Assembly: GCA_965116865.1 (NCBI GenBank)
Contig: OZ220727.1
Span: 1,302,001-1,366,000 of the forward strand
DNA: 64,000 nt
Reading direction: 5' to 3'
DNA from: Aldehydirespirator sp965116865
GTDB lineage: Bacteria; Actinomycetota; Acidimicrobiia; Acidimicrobiales; Aldehydirespiratoraceae
Below are positions 7,981 through 16,075 of this stretch, in pieces. Position numbers and translations under genes: made by a program. The notes beneath the pieces were generated by a model, which did no database searches, had not been told where the DNA came from, and saw only the letters and a list, made by a program, of their open reading frames with translations. Each line of letters begins with the position of its first letter. The first letter of the stretch is position 1.

Positions 7981-8708
7981 GGAGCGAGAGCCGCCCAGGC
8001 TCGGGCGACCTGTTCGTCACCCACCACCGACAGTGAGGCATCGTCCAGCGGCAGCCGGTTCCACATGGCCAAGAACAACGCCCCGCCCGGCCCTCGAACC
8101 GCGGCGTCGCCTTTGGCGTGGACGCGCTGTGTGACCACCTCGTGGCCGTCGGCGCGCACGATCCACTCACCGTCGCCGTCAGTTCGGTGCAGGTGCAGGC
8201 TCCCGGCGGGGAGGGGCCGACGTTTGCGCTGCTGCGCGTCGGGCAGCACGAATTCGAAGAACTCGTCCACTCCGTCGCGGCCCTGCTCGCCGTCGACCGG
8301 CCCGGCGCCGCCCACCGCGTTCTCGGCGTCCCAGCGGTGGACGCTGGTCTCGTGCAGCATCCGGCGGAAGTAGAAGCCGGCGTCGGGACGGGGCGACCAG
8401 TTCCACACCGGCGTGTCGGGGTCGATGCCCGCCAGCGCGTCCACGAGCCGGCTCAGAGCGTCCGCAGCGAAGTCCACGGCGGAGTCGTCGGCAGGCGCCT
8501 GGGGCGCCTCGTGCCGTGGCAGGGGCTCGGTGGCCCGGACCGCGATGTAGCTGCCGACGAGCCTGTGGACCTGTCCCATGTGCCCGACCAGGTCGCGCAA
8601 CGTCCAGTCGCCGCAAGTGGGCACAGCTGCGGCCGGCTCGACTAGGGCCACCTCGATCAGGCGGCGGCCGTCGGCCTCGATCTGGTCGACGATTGCGTCT
8701 TTGTGCAT
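7977..8708 (-). CDS. Mycothiol-dependent maleylpyruvate isomerase-family protein
   Basis: This 243-residue protein has the DinB-like four-helix domain of the MDMPI family, with CGDWTLRDLVGHMGQVHRLV at the front and the metal-site pattern LHETSVHRWDAE (Glu and His four apart) in the middle. A C-terminal sterol-carrier-like domain follows (about 165-243). Family members use mycothiol or bind metal in thiol-dependent reactions; the substrate here cannot be told. The start is ATG 8708 (MHKDAIVDQIEADG), because the 20 residues encoded further upstream are basic and unlike the family. Confidence 0.8.
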   Translation of the reverse strand: MHKDAIVDQIEADGRRLIEVALVEPAAAVPTCGDWTLRDLVGHMGQVHRLVGSYIAVRATEPLPRHEAPQAPADDSAVDFAADALSRLVDALAGIDPDTPVWNWSPRPDAGFYFRRMLHETSVHRWDAENAVGGAGPVDGEQGRDGVDEFFEFVLPDAQQRKRRPLPAGSLHLHRTDGDGEWIVRADGHEVVTQRVHAKGDAAVRGPGGALFLAMWNRLPLDDASLSVVGDEQVARAWAALAP

Positions 8709-8780
8709 GGGCACAGTCTGGCGCTGAGCGAGCCGAGCGCGACATCCGCGTTGCCGGTCGGTGGCCATTGGCCGCGCCGA

Positions 8781-9104
8781 GCCGCATAGCTGACCACCAC
8801 GCAGTCACATCAATGCAGCATGGAAGTCCCGACACACCAACCGGTCCACATCGCCGCATAGCTGACCACCACGCAGTCACGTCAGCGCAGCATGGAAGTC
8901 CCGACACACCAACCGGTCCACATCGCCGCATGGCTGACCACCACGCAGTCACATCAATGCAGCATGGAAGTCCCGACACACCAACCGGTCCACATCGCCG
9001 CATGGCTGACCACCACGCAGTCACATCAATGCAGCATGGAAGTCCCGACACGCCAACCGGTCCACATCGCCGCATGGCTGACCACCACGCAGTCACATCA
9101 ATGC
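8781..9104. repeat. R(SR)4 array, 72-bp unit (36 + 36), intergenic
   Basis: Five copies of a 36-bp core (GCCGCATAGCTGACC...) start at 8781, 8853, 8925, 8997 and 9069. Four near-identical 36-bp inserts (AGCATGGAAGTCCC...) separate them. The final core ends exactly at 9104 and the sequence then becomes unrelated. Core differences are single-base (CATAGC or CATGGC). The array fills most of the gap between the isomerase-type gene and the phosphatase gene. Confidence 0.95.
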
Positions 9105-9149
9105 GGCCGCATCCGCCCAGCCGCACCAGCACCCGCCCAGCCGCACCGG

Positions 9150-9695
9150 TCACGCCAGGCGTCGGTACAGATCGTTCACCAGCATTCGCAACTCGTCGGA
9201 ACAGCGGTCGAAGTCCTCCTGGTCGCCCGCGCCTGGATCGACGATCTCCTCCCACGTCTCCGGCTCGAGCCTTGCCAGTCCCATCGACGCGACCCTGGAC
9301 ACGAGGTCGCCGCCATCCGCTGCACCTTCCAGCGGAGCCAGCGACCGGGCCAGCCTGCGCAGCGACCCCGTGATCGGGGCCGCCTGGGGCAGGTTGCGTC
9401 GGATCCATCGCAGGTGCAGCGGCTCCATCACCACGATGAGGTCGGCGTCGGCCGCGTCGCCGCTGCTGAACTGCCTGGACCGGTGCGCGTGATCGTCGAG
9501 TCCGTGGCGAGCCAGCGCCGAACGGGTACGAGCCCCGATCGGGTGGCCCTCCAGCGCGAGGATGCCCGCGCTGCGCACGTCGATCCGGCCGTCGGCGTCG
9601 AGGTCCCTCAGCATGGCCGCCGCCATCGGCGACCTGGCCGCGTTGCCGGTACACACCATGTACACCACCGGGTACACCACCGGCCGCTCCCCCAT
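9150..9695 (-). CDS. Low-molecular-weight protein-tyrosine phosphatase family protein
   Basis: At 181 residues it is slightly longer than the usual 150-160. The phosphate-binding loop is near the N-terminus: VCTGNAARSP, with nucleophile Cys15 and Arg21 in the C-x5-R arrangement. The second Cys of the usual VCxGNxCRSP loop is Ala here, so the disulfide protection found in many members is not possible. The middle segment (SAGILALEGHPIGARTRSAL) is typical of the family. The start at ATG 9695 places the loop where expected. A 12-bp duplication gives VVYPVVYM just before it. The likely role is a cytoplasmic phosphotyrosine or related phosphatase; partners are not evident. Confidence 0.8.
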   Translation of the reverse strand: MGERPVVYPVVYMVCTGNAARSPMAAAMLRDLDADGRIDVRSAGILALEGHPIGARTRSALARHGLDDHAHRSRQFSSGDAADADLIVVMEPLHLRWIRRNLPQAAPITGSLRRLARSLAPLEGAADGGDLVSRVASMGLARLEPETWEEIVDPGAGDQEDFDRCSDELRMLVNDLYRRLA

Positions 9696-9820
9696 CGCCG
9701 TCACCCGCTTCCCACCGGCACGGCGGCAGACTCTAAAGCAAACCCGGATGGGGGGAGGGCGATGGCGAAGCCGGAGAGCATGATGACGCGCGTGGCGCAA
9801 CACCTGTCGGACCCCCGCCC

Positions 9821-11128
9821 GTGAGAGGCCGCGGACCCGACGGCGCCCCCGCGAGCCGCATCCCTGCCAGCCACGCCGTCCGCGCTGCCTCGCGACGACC
9901 CACCCGACCGTCGGCGAAACGGTGGACAGGCATCCCTGCCAGCCACGCCGTCCGCGCTGCCTCGCGACGACCCACCCGACCGTCGGCGAAACGGTGGACA
10001 GGCATCCCTGCCAGCCACGCCGTCCGCGCTGCCTCGCGACGACCCACCCGACCGTCGGCGAAACGGTGGACAGGCATCCCTGCCAGCCACGCCGTCCGCG
10101 CTGCCTCGCGACGACCCACCCGACCGTCGGCGAAACGGTGGACAGGCATCCCTGCCAGCCACGCCGTCCGCGCTGCCTCGCAACGACCCACCCGACCGTC
10201 GGCGAAACGGTGGACAGGCATCCCTGCCAGCCACGCCGTCCGCGCTGCCTCGCAACGACCCACCCGACCGTCGGCGAAACAGTGGACAGGCATCCCTGCC
10301 AGCCACGCCGTCCGCGCTGCCTCGCAACGACCCACCCGACCGTCGGCGAAACAGTGGACAGGCATCCCTGCCAGCCACGCCGTCCGCGCTGCCTCGCAAC
10401 GACCCACCCGACCGTCGGCGAAACAGTGGACAGGCATCCCTGCCAGCCACGCCGTCCGCGCTGCCTCGCGACGACCCACCCGACCGTCGGCGAAACAGTG
10501 GACAGGCATCCCTGCCAGCCACGCCGTCCGCGCTGCCTCGCGACGACCCACCCGACCGTCGGCGAAACAGTGGACAGGCATCCCTGCCAGCCACGCCGTC
10601 CGCGCTGCCTCGCGACGACCCACCCGACCGTCGGCGAAACAGTGGACAGGCATCCCTGCCAGCCACGCCGTCCGCGCTGCCTCGCGACGACCCACCCGAC
10701 CGTCGGCGAAACGGTGGACAGGCATCCCTGCCAGCCACGCCGTCCGCGCTGCCTCGCGACGACCCACCCGACCGTCGGCGAGGCAGTGGGCAGGCATCCC
10801 TGCCAGCCGCGCCGTCCGCGTTGTCTTGCTGGCCGCGCTGATGCTGGTCTGCGCCCACTCCGGCGCCTGGGCCCACGATGACGAGGACGAGCCCCTTCCC
10901 GTCGACACCGGCGAGGGTCTGAAGCCGGTGTACGAGATACCGGCCGGCGCCGGCCGCATCATCGGCTCCCCCGACGCGGGGCCTGATCCCCAGCACGCCG
11001 GCGACCGGGGCGGGAGTCTCCAGTTCGCCACCCTGGGCGCGGTGGCAATGGCTGTGGCATTCATCATGTGGCGCATCGTCCGGTCCGCCCGCGATGCGCG
11101 GCTCCGACTTCCCGAAGACAGCCCCTGA
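9821..11128 (+). CDS. Small membrane protein with 24-residue tandem repeats at its N-terminus
   Basis: The frame starts at GTG 9821. After 13 leading residues it encodes thirteen 24-residue units (IPASHAVRAASRRP...) and then what looks like the original protein: a signal-like hydrophobic stretch (VVLLAALMLVCAHSGAWA), an acidic extracellular segment (HDDEDEPLPVDTGEG) and one C-terminal membrane helix (FATLGAVAMAVAFIMWRIV) with a short basic tail. No known family is recognised for the 100-residue core. If translated from 9821, the basic repeat region would precede the signal sequence. Translation may instead begin close to 10800, so the true start is uncertain. Confidence 0.5.
   Translation: MRGRGPDGAPASRIPASHAVRAASRRPTRPSAKRWTGIPASHAVRAASRRPTRPSAKRWTGIPASHAVRAASRRPTRPSAKRWTGIPASHAVRAASRRPTRPSAKRWTGIPASHAVRAASQRPTRPSAKRWTGIPASHAVRAASQRPTRPSAKQWTGIPASHAVRAASQRPTRPSAKQWTGIPASHAVRAASQRPTRPSAKQWTGIPASHAVRAASRRPTRPSAKQWTGIPASHAVRAASRRPTRPSAKQWTGIPASHAVRAASRRPTRPSAKQWTGIPASHAVRAASRRPTRPSAKRWTGIPASHAVRAASRRPTRPSARQWAGIPASRAVRVVLLAALMLVCAHSGAWAHDDEDEPLPVDTGEGLKPVYEIPAGAGRIIGSPDAGPDPQHAGDRGGSLQFATLGAVAMAVAFIMWRIVRSARDARLRLPEDSP
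9859..10830. repeat. R(SR)13 array, 72-bp unit
   Basis: Thirteen full 72-bp units start at 9859 and run every 72 bp. A terminal partial copy starts at 10795 and is recognisable for about 36 bp (31 of 36 matching), then turns into unique coding sequence. Units differ at two marker sites in blocks: CGCGACG or CGCAACG, and AACGGTGG or AACAGTGG. The order is four units of one type, one mixed, three of a second, three of a third and one of the first again. Block structure of this kind points to segmental amplification. Confidence 0.95.
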
Positions 11129-11133
11129 GCCGG

Positions 11134-11558
11134 CCGTTGGACACGCCTGCAGCCACAGCCGCGCCGTGAGCCTCACCAGCCTGCCCACCAACGACCCGCT
11201 GCCCGAACCAACCGTTGGACACGCCTGCAGCCACAGCCACGCCGTGAGCCTCACCAGCCTGCCCACCAACGACCCGCTGCCCGAACCAACCGTTGGACAC
11301 GCCTGCAGCCACAGCCACGCCGTGAGCCTCACCAGCCTGCCCACCAACGACCCGCTGCCCGAACCAACCGTTGGACACGCCTGCAGCCACAGCCGCGCCG
11401 TGAGCCTCACCAGCCTGCCCACCAACGACCCGCTGCCCGAACCAACCGTTGGACACGCCTGCAGCCACAGCCGCGCCGTGAGCCTCACCAGCCTGCCCAC
11501 CAACGACCCGCTGCCCGAACCAACCGTTGGACACGCCTGCAGCCACAGCCGCGCCGTG
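11134..11558. repeat. R(SR)5 array, 78-bp unit (35 + 43), between convergent genes
   Basis: Six copies of a 35-bp core (CCGTTGGACACGCCTGC...) start at 11134, 11212, 11290, 11368, 11446 and 11524. They are separated by five 43-bp inserts. The last core ends at 11558. The remaining gap to 11699 has no recognisable gene. The array lies 6 bp after the stop of the plus-strand membrane protein and before the end of the minus-strand ABC operon. Confidence 0.95.
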
Positions 11559-11698
11559 GCCCAGGGGCTGAAGGACCTCGACGAGTTCCCGGCCCGCGAG
11601 GACGACTTGTCCTGCTGCGTCGATTCCGACGAGACCGGGCCCTGCAAAGTCTCCACAGGCGCCTCGGAGCGCGCCCACCCAATAGGTGCGTCCACCAG

Positions 11699-12709
11699 CT
11701 ATCGACGCGATCTGAGTTCCACCTCGACGGGGTGGTGGCAGGCTGCGTAGTGATCGGCGTCGCCGACCTGTTCGCTGGTCGGCTCGACCTCGGCGCATAC
11801 TTCGGTCGCCCGCGGGCACCGGGTATGGAAGCGGCAGCCGCCGGGGGGATCGATGGCCGACGGAAGGTCGTCGCCGATGTCGCCCTCGCCTGCGTCCACC
11901 GTCGAGGCCGGCTCGGGAATGGATGCCAGCAGCGCCCGGGTGTAGGGATGGACGGGCCGCGAGTAGATCTCGGCGGTGCCGCCGATCTCGCACACCTTGC
12001 CCAGGTACATGACCACGATCCGGTCGCTGACGTTTTTCACCACCGACAGGTCGTGCGAGATGAACAGCACGGTCAGGCCGTAGCGGCGCTTCATGTCTTG
12101 GAGCAGGTTCAGGATTTGGGCCTGGATGGACACGTCGAGCGCCGACACCGGCTCGTCGCAGATCAGCACCTTGGGATCCAGCGCCAACGCCCTGGCGATG
12201 CCGATGCGCTGGCATTGGCCGCCGGAGAACTCGTGCGGGCGCCGGTCCCCGTACCCGGACTCCACCCCGACGGCGTCCATCAGCTCGTCGATGCGGTCGC
12301 GGCTCCACGATCCGATGTCGTCTCCCCATACGGCGAGACCCTCGGCGATCACGTCGCGTACCCGGCGGCGCGGGTTGAGCGACGAGATCGGATCCTGGAA
12401 GATCATCTGCATGCGGGGCCGGATCCTGCGAAGTTCCTCGCCCTCGAGGCCGGCGAGGTCCCGGCCCTCATAGAGCACCTCGCCGGCGCTGATGTCGACG
12501 AGGCGGACGATGGCTCGAGCGACCGTCGACTTGCCGCAGCCGGACTCGCCCACGATGCCGAGGGTCTCGCCGGTAACGACGTCGAAGCTCACCTCTGAGA
12601 CTGCCTGGACCACGCGTCTGCGGCCTGCGGGGAACTGCACGACGAGATCCTTGACCCGCAGCAGCACGTCGTCGCGGTCGCGCAGCTGCGCGTGGCCCGT
12701 CCCGGCCAT
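11699..12709 (-). CDS. Oligopeptide/dipeptide ABC transporter ATPase (OppF/DppF type)
   Basis: This 336-residue ATPase has Walker A GESGCGKST (about 54-62), a Q-loop in IFQDPISSLNP, the signature FSGGQCQRIGIARAL and Walker B VLICDEPVSALDV. The C-terminal oligo_HPY extension contains CRFHTRCPRATEVC, whose cysteines bind an Fe-S cluster in some family members. It pairs with the neighbouring ATPase to power import by the two permeases at 13.9-15.8 kb. ATG 12709 shares one base with the upstream TGA. It is the last gene of the seven-gene minus-strand importer cluster. Confidence 0.92.
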   Translation of the reverse strand: MAGTGHAQLRDRDDVLLRVKDLVVQFPAGRRRVVQAVSEVSFDVVTGETLGIVGESGCGKSTVARAIVRLVDISAGEVLYEGRDLAGLEGEELRRIRPRMQMIFQDPISSLNPRRRVRDVIAEGLAVWGDDIGSWSRDRIDELMDAVGVESGYGDRRPHEFSGGQCQRIGIARALALDPKVLICDEPVSALDVSIQAQILNLLQDMKRRYGLTVLFISHDLSVVKNVSDRIVVMYLGKVCEIGGTAEIYSRPVHPYTRALLASIPEPASTVDAGEGDIGDDLPSAIDPPGGCRFHTRCPRATEVCAEVEPTSEQVGDADHYAACHHPVEVELRSRR

Positions 12710-13788
12710 CAGCCGCCCTCTCCGTGGCTCTCGGTCACGGCCAGCCCGGCCGCGGTGACGCCCGCGTCCCGGTTGGCGGCTATGGCGGCCATGCCACGCT
12801 CAGTGCCGGTCGGGTGCAGGCACGCGAACCGGTGCAGGCCCACCAGCCCGCTCAGCTCAGGCACACCGCTGAGGCAGTCGGCTTGCGCGTAGATGCACCG
12901 CGGCGCGAAGGCGCAGGCGTCGGGCGGGTCGATCAACTCGGGCGGGCGTCCCGGGATCGGGTCGAGACGATGGCGGACCGGGTCGTCGATGCGGGGGATC
13001 GAGCGCAGCAGCGCCTCCGTGTAGGGGTGGCGCATGTCGAAGAAGAGGGTGCGGGCGTCGGCAGTCTCCACGACCCGGCCCGCGTACATCACGGCCATGT
13101 CGTCGGCCCGGCCACGGGCCACGCCCAGGTCGTGGGTGATGAGGATCATCGACATTCCCCGATCGCGGCGCAGGTCGTCGAGCAGGTCCAGGAGGTGCTT
13201 CTGCACGGTGACGTCCACCGCGGTGGTGGGCTCGTCGGCGATCAGCAGCCGAGGCCGGCAGGCGAGCGCTATGGCGATCACCACCCGCTGGCGCAGCCCG
13301 CCGGACAGCTCGTGGGGATACTGCGACACCCTGCGGGCCGGTTCTGGCACGCCCACAGTCCCGAGCAGCTCCGCGGCCTCCGCCATGGCCTCGCGGCGGG
13401 AGCGGCCGAGGTGGTAGCGGAGGGTCTCGGCGATCTGCTCGCCCACCTTCTTGACCGGATTCAGCGACGTCATCGGATCTTGGAAGACCATGGTCATCTG
13501 CACCCCGAAGAAGTGCTTGACCTTCTCTGTGGCCAAGGCCCGCATGTCCTTGCCGTCGTAGGTCACCTCGCCGCTCACCTGGGCGGTCCGGGGCAGGAGG
13601 TTCATCAGGGTCTTGGCGGTGACCGACTTGCCCGACCCCGACTCGCCGACGATGGCCAGGGTCTTGCCCTCGTGAAGGTCGAAGCTCACGCCGTTGACCG
13701 CGTTGACGGTGCCCCTCTCGGTGGGGAACCGGACGCGGAGGTCCCGCACCGACAGCAGCGGGGCGCCGGCCGCGGCCTGCTGCGCCAT
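12709..13788 (-). CDS. Oligopeptide/dipeptide ABC transporter ATPase (OppD/DppD type)
   Basis: The protein has Walker A GESGSGKSV, Q-loop FQDPMTSLNP, signature LSGGLRQRVVIAIAL, Walker B LLIADEPTTAVDV and an oligo_HPY tail with CAFAPRCIYAQADC. It is the partner ATPase of the gene downstream. The start is placed at ATG 13788 (MAQQAAAGAP); a GTG at 13818 would add ten residues and cannot be excluded. The stop overlaps the next start by one base. A 67-bp gap separates it from the permease gene upstream. Confidence 0.92.
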   Translation of the reverse strand: MAQQAAAGAPLLSVRDLRVRFPTERGTVNAVNGVSFDLHEGKTLAIVGESGSGKSVTAKTLMNLLPRTAQVSGEVTYDGKDMRALATEKVKHFFGVQMTMVFQDPMTSLNPVKKVGEQIAETLRYHLGRSRREAMAEAAELLGTVGVPEPARRVSQYPHELSGGLRQRVVIAIALACRPRLLIADEPTTAVDVTVQKHLLDLLDDLRRDRGMSMILITHDLGVARGRADDMAVMYAGRVVETADARTLFFDMRHPYTEALLRSIPRIDDPVRHRLDPIPGRPPELIDPPDACAFAPRCIYAQADCLSGVPELSGLVGLHRFACLHPTGTERGMAAIAANRDAGVTAAGLAVTESHGEGG

Positions 13789-13855
13789 CACCGCACCCAC
13801 GCCCGAAGAACAGACCACGCGCGCGGTTCGCGCCCCGCCTGTCCCTGCGATGACA

Positions 13856-14833
13856 TCAGAACGCCAGCTCCTTGACGTCGAAGTACTGGCGCATGCGGTC
13901 GCCAGCGAAGTTCAACGACAGCACGGTAACGAACATCACCGCGACGGGGAACATCGCCACATGGGCGGCGTTCTGCAGGTCGCGCAGGCCGGCGCCGTCG
14001 ACGATCATCTTGCCCCACGAGATGGCGTCCTCCCCGACCACCGACAAGCCCAGGAAAGCCAGCGAGCCCTCGGCCACCACGGCGATGGCCATGCCGAGCA
14101 GGGTCAACGCTCCCATGGGGATGACCACATTGGGAAGCAGCTCCCGCACGATGATCCGGCCGTGGCGGGCGCCGAGCACCCGGGCCGCGGCCACGAACTC
14201 ACGCTCGGCGTACACCAGGGTGGAGGCCCGTGCCAGCAGGCCCACGGGCGCCACCGCGAGGATTCCGATGGTCAGGCTCACCACCAGCAGGCTGCGCTCG
14301 AGGGTGGCGGTTATGAGGATGGCCAGCACCAGGGCCGGGAACGACAGCAGCACGAAGAACACGAACCCGACGGCCTGGTCGAGGCGGCCCCGGAAGTAGC
14401 CGGCCACGATCCCCAGAGCGCCCCCGACCGCCATCCCGAAAACGATGGCGAACCCGCCCACAGCCAGGCTGATGCGGGCGCCGTGCACGGTGCGCGAGAA
14501 CACGTCGCGCCCTAGGGCGTCTGTGCCGAACCATGCATCGAACGAGGGAGGCTCGCGGGGGCCGGAGTAGGCGATCTCGGTGGGATCGGCGATCGGCAGG
14601 ACGGGAGCGAACATCGCCACGAAGGCCATGATCGACAGCCAGGCCACCGCCAGCCAGAAGCCGACACCCAGACGGCGACGCACGTCCGGCCCGCCGCGGA
14701 GGGGGCCGCCGTCGGGCCCGCGGGCGGACCGCACGAGTCGAACGATCCGGAATCGCTGCAGCAGCCGCTGCTGCGACACCTCAGGATCGCGCGACACCTC
14801 AGGATCGCGGACTGCCTGCTCCTCGCCTTTCAC
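13856..14833 (-). CDS. Oligopeptide-type ABC transporter permease (OppC/DppC type)
   Basis: This 325-residue permease has a long cytoplasmic N-terminus, one membrane helix (GVGFWLAVAWLSIMAFVAMF), the extracytoplasmic segment with FGTDALGRDVFSR typical of DppC proteins, and five more helices. The EAA-like loop reads EFVAAARVLGARHGRIIVRE and contacts the ATPases. The N-terminus carries an 18-bp direct duplication (RDPEVS twice). GTG 14833 overlaps the TGA of the upstream permease gene, so the two are coupled. Confidence 0.92.
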   Translation of the reverse strand: MKGEEQAVRDPEVSRDPEVSQQRLLQRFRIVRLVRSARGPDGGPLRGGPDVRRRLGVGFWLAVAWLSIMAFVAMFAPVLPIADPTEIAYSGPREPPSFDAWFGTDALGRDVFSRTVHGARISLAVGGFAIVFGMAVGGALGIVAGYFRGRLDQAVGFVFFVLLSFPALVLAILITATLERSLLVVSLTIGILAVAPVGLLARASTLVYAEREFVAAARVLGARHGRIIVRELLPNVVIPMGALTLLGMAIAVVAEGSLAFLGLSVVGEDAISWGKMIVDGAGLRDLQNAAHVAMFPVAVMFVTVLSLNFAGDRMRQYFDVKELAF

Positions 14834-15828
14834 CGGGCCCTCACCCTCGGGTCGAGCCAGCTGTAGAACAAGTCCACCATGAAGTTGAGCACCACGAACG
14901 TGACCGCCACCAGCATCACGATCGCGAGCACCACCGGGAAGTCGTCACGGATCACGGCGGTCACGATCTCACGGCCGATGCCGGGAATGCCGAAGATCTG
15001 CTCCACTACCAGCGACCCGCCGATCATGGCCCCGGTGCTCACGCCGAAGACGGTCACAACCGAGAACATCGACGGTCGCAGAGCGTGACGGAACATGATC
15101 CGCATGGGCGGCAGGCCCTTGGCCCGGGCCATATGGACGAAGTCCTCCTGGAGGGTGGTTATCAAGTCGGTGCGCAACAGCCGCTGGTAGCTGGCCGCCA
15201 AGGGCAGCCCGAGCGTGAAGGCGGGCAGGACCATGGAGAACACCAACCCGCCGAGGTTGTCGCTGTCGTAGGCCGAGGGGAAGACCTGCCATCGCAGGGC
15301 CAACAGGTACAGCAGCAGCACTCCGAGCGTGAAGTTGGGTACCGACAGCAGGCCGAACGACACCACAGTGGAGCCGCGGTCGAAGGTCCGGTTGGCCCGG
15401 TATGCCGCCAGCACCCCCCAAGGAATGCCCACCCCGAGCGAGACGATCTGGGCCATGGTGAGCAGTATCAGCGTCTCGGGCAGCTTCTCACGGATCACCT
15501 GGCTCACCGGCTGGTCGTTCTGGAACGACGTGCCGAAATCCCCGGTGAACAGGTCGCTCACCCACAACACGTAGCGGACGGGAACAGGCCGGTCGAGGTG
15601 GTACTCGGCTTTGGCAGCGGCCACGGTGTCGCAGTCCCGGCTGGCCGCATCCACCGTCGTGTCCTCGGCGAGACCGGCCTCGACGCCCTCGCAGTCGAGC
15701 TCGGCAAGAACGCCGACCACGTTCACGAGCGGGTCGCCCAGCAGGTTCATGGCGGCGAAGCCCAGGAACGTCACCGCGAGCAACACTGCCACCAGCAGGG
15801 CCACTCGGCGCAGCACGAATCTGGCCAC
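14830..15828 (-). CDS. Oligopeptide-type ABC transporter permease (OppB/DppB type)
   Basis: This 332-residue permease starts with the usual helix (FVLRRVALLVAVLLAVTFLG). The EAA loop is DFVHMARAKGLPPMRIMFRH, and GSLVVEQIFGIPGIGRE is the DppB hallmark near the C-terminus. The first periplasmic loop is longer than average and has two Cys (LDCEGVEAG and SRDCDTV) that could form a disulfide. GTG 15828 is preceded by GGTAGGGG as ribosome-binding site. It is the first permease after three binding-protein genes; a 243-bp gap before it contains a hairpin and a MITE. Confidence 0.92.
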   Translation of the reverse strand: MARFVLRRVALLVAVLLAVTFLGFAAMNLLGDPLVNVVGVLAELDCEGVEAGLAEDTTVDAASRDCDTVAAAKAEYHLDRPVPVRYVLWVSDLFTGDFGTSFQNDQPVSQVIREKLPETLILLTMAQIVSLGVGIPWGVLAAYRANRTFDRGSTVVSFGLLSVPNFTLGVLLLYLLALRWQVFPSAYDSDNLGGLVFSMVLPAFTLGLPLAASYQRLLRTDLITTLQEDFVHMARAKGLPPMRIMFRHALRPSMFSVVTVFGVSTGAMIGGSLVVEQIFGIPGIGREIVTAVIRDDFPVVLAIVMLVAVTFVVLNFMVDLFYSWLDPRVRAR

Positions 15829-15921
15829 GGGCCCCTACCGCCCCGATCGCGGCGTGCTCATCAGGGCGCAATCCGGCTCATGGACGCAGTCATTGCGACT
15901 GGGGAGCCTACTGCTGCCCGC

Positions 15922-15946
15922 CGGGGTGCGTGGGGTCACGCCCCCG
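15922..15946. terminator. GC-rich hairpin between binding-protein and permease genes
   Basis: The segment GGGGTGCGTG, a short GGGT loop and CACGCCCC can fold into a stem of about nine pairs with one bulge. There is no T run, so it is not a classic terminator. Its place after the three binding-protein genes and before the permease would suit differential stability or partial termination, which is common where binding proteins are needed in excess. Confidence 0.35.
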
Positions 15947-15974
15947 CCGGCTCCGCATCCATCCAGTCCGCGCC

Positions 15975-16075
15975 CTAGTGGTCCGTCGCTGAAATGATCG
16001 GGGCGTCCAGAGCGCTCCCAAGCAGGGTCTCGGTCCTGCTGCGCTGCCCTAGCCATTTCGGCGACACAGCACTAG
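15975..16075. mobile_element. 101-bp MITE with 22-bp inverted ends, inserted in a stop codon
   Basis: The left end reads CTAGTGGTCCGTCGCTGAAA. The right end is the inverted match ending GACACAGCACTAG. A second 101-bp copy lies at 24101-24201 in the opposite sense with respect to its internal sequence. Both sit in CTAG. Here the right-hand CTAG is the stop (TAG, 16072-16074) of the binding-protein gene; the two paralogues have the same CTAGCTCA context with no insertion, so the element entered at the TA of the stop codon and rebuilt it. Confidence 0.8.

Noticed and set aside
9922..10881. Other-frame long ORFs in the 72-bp arrays (for example repeats of RHPCQPRRPRCLATTHPTVG)
   Set aside because: A stop-free 72-bp unit is open in several frames at once. 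Only the frame that joins the signal-peptide protein at the right end has any support.
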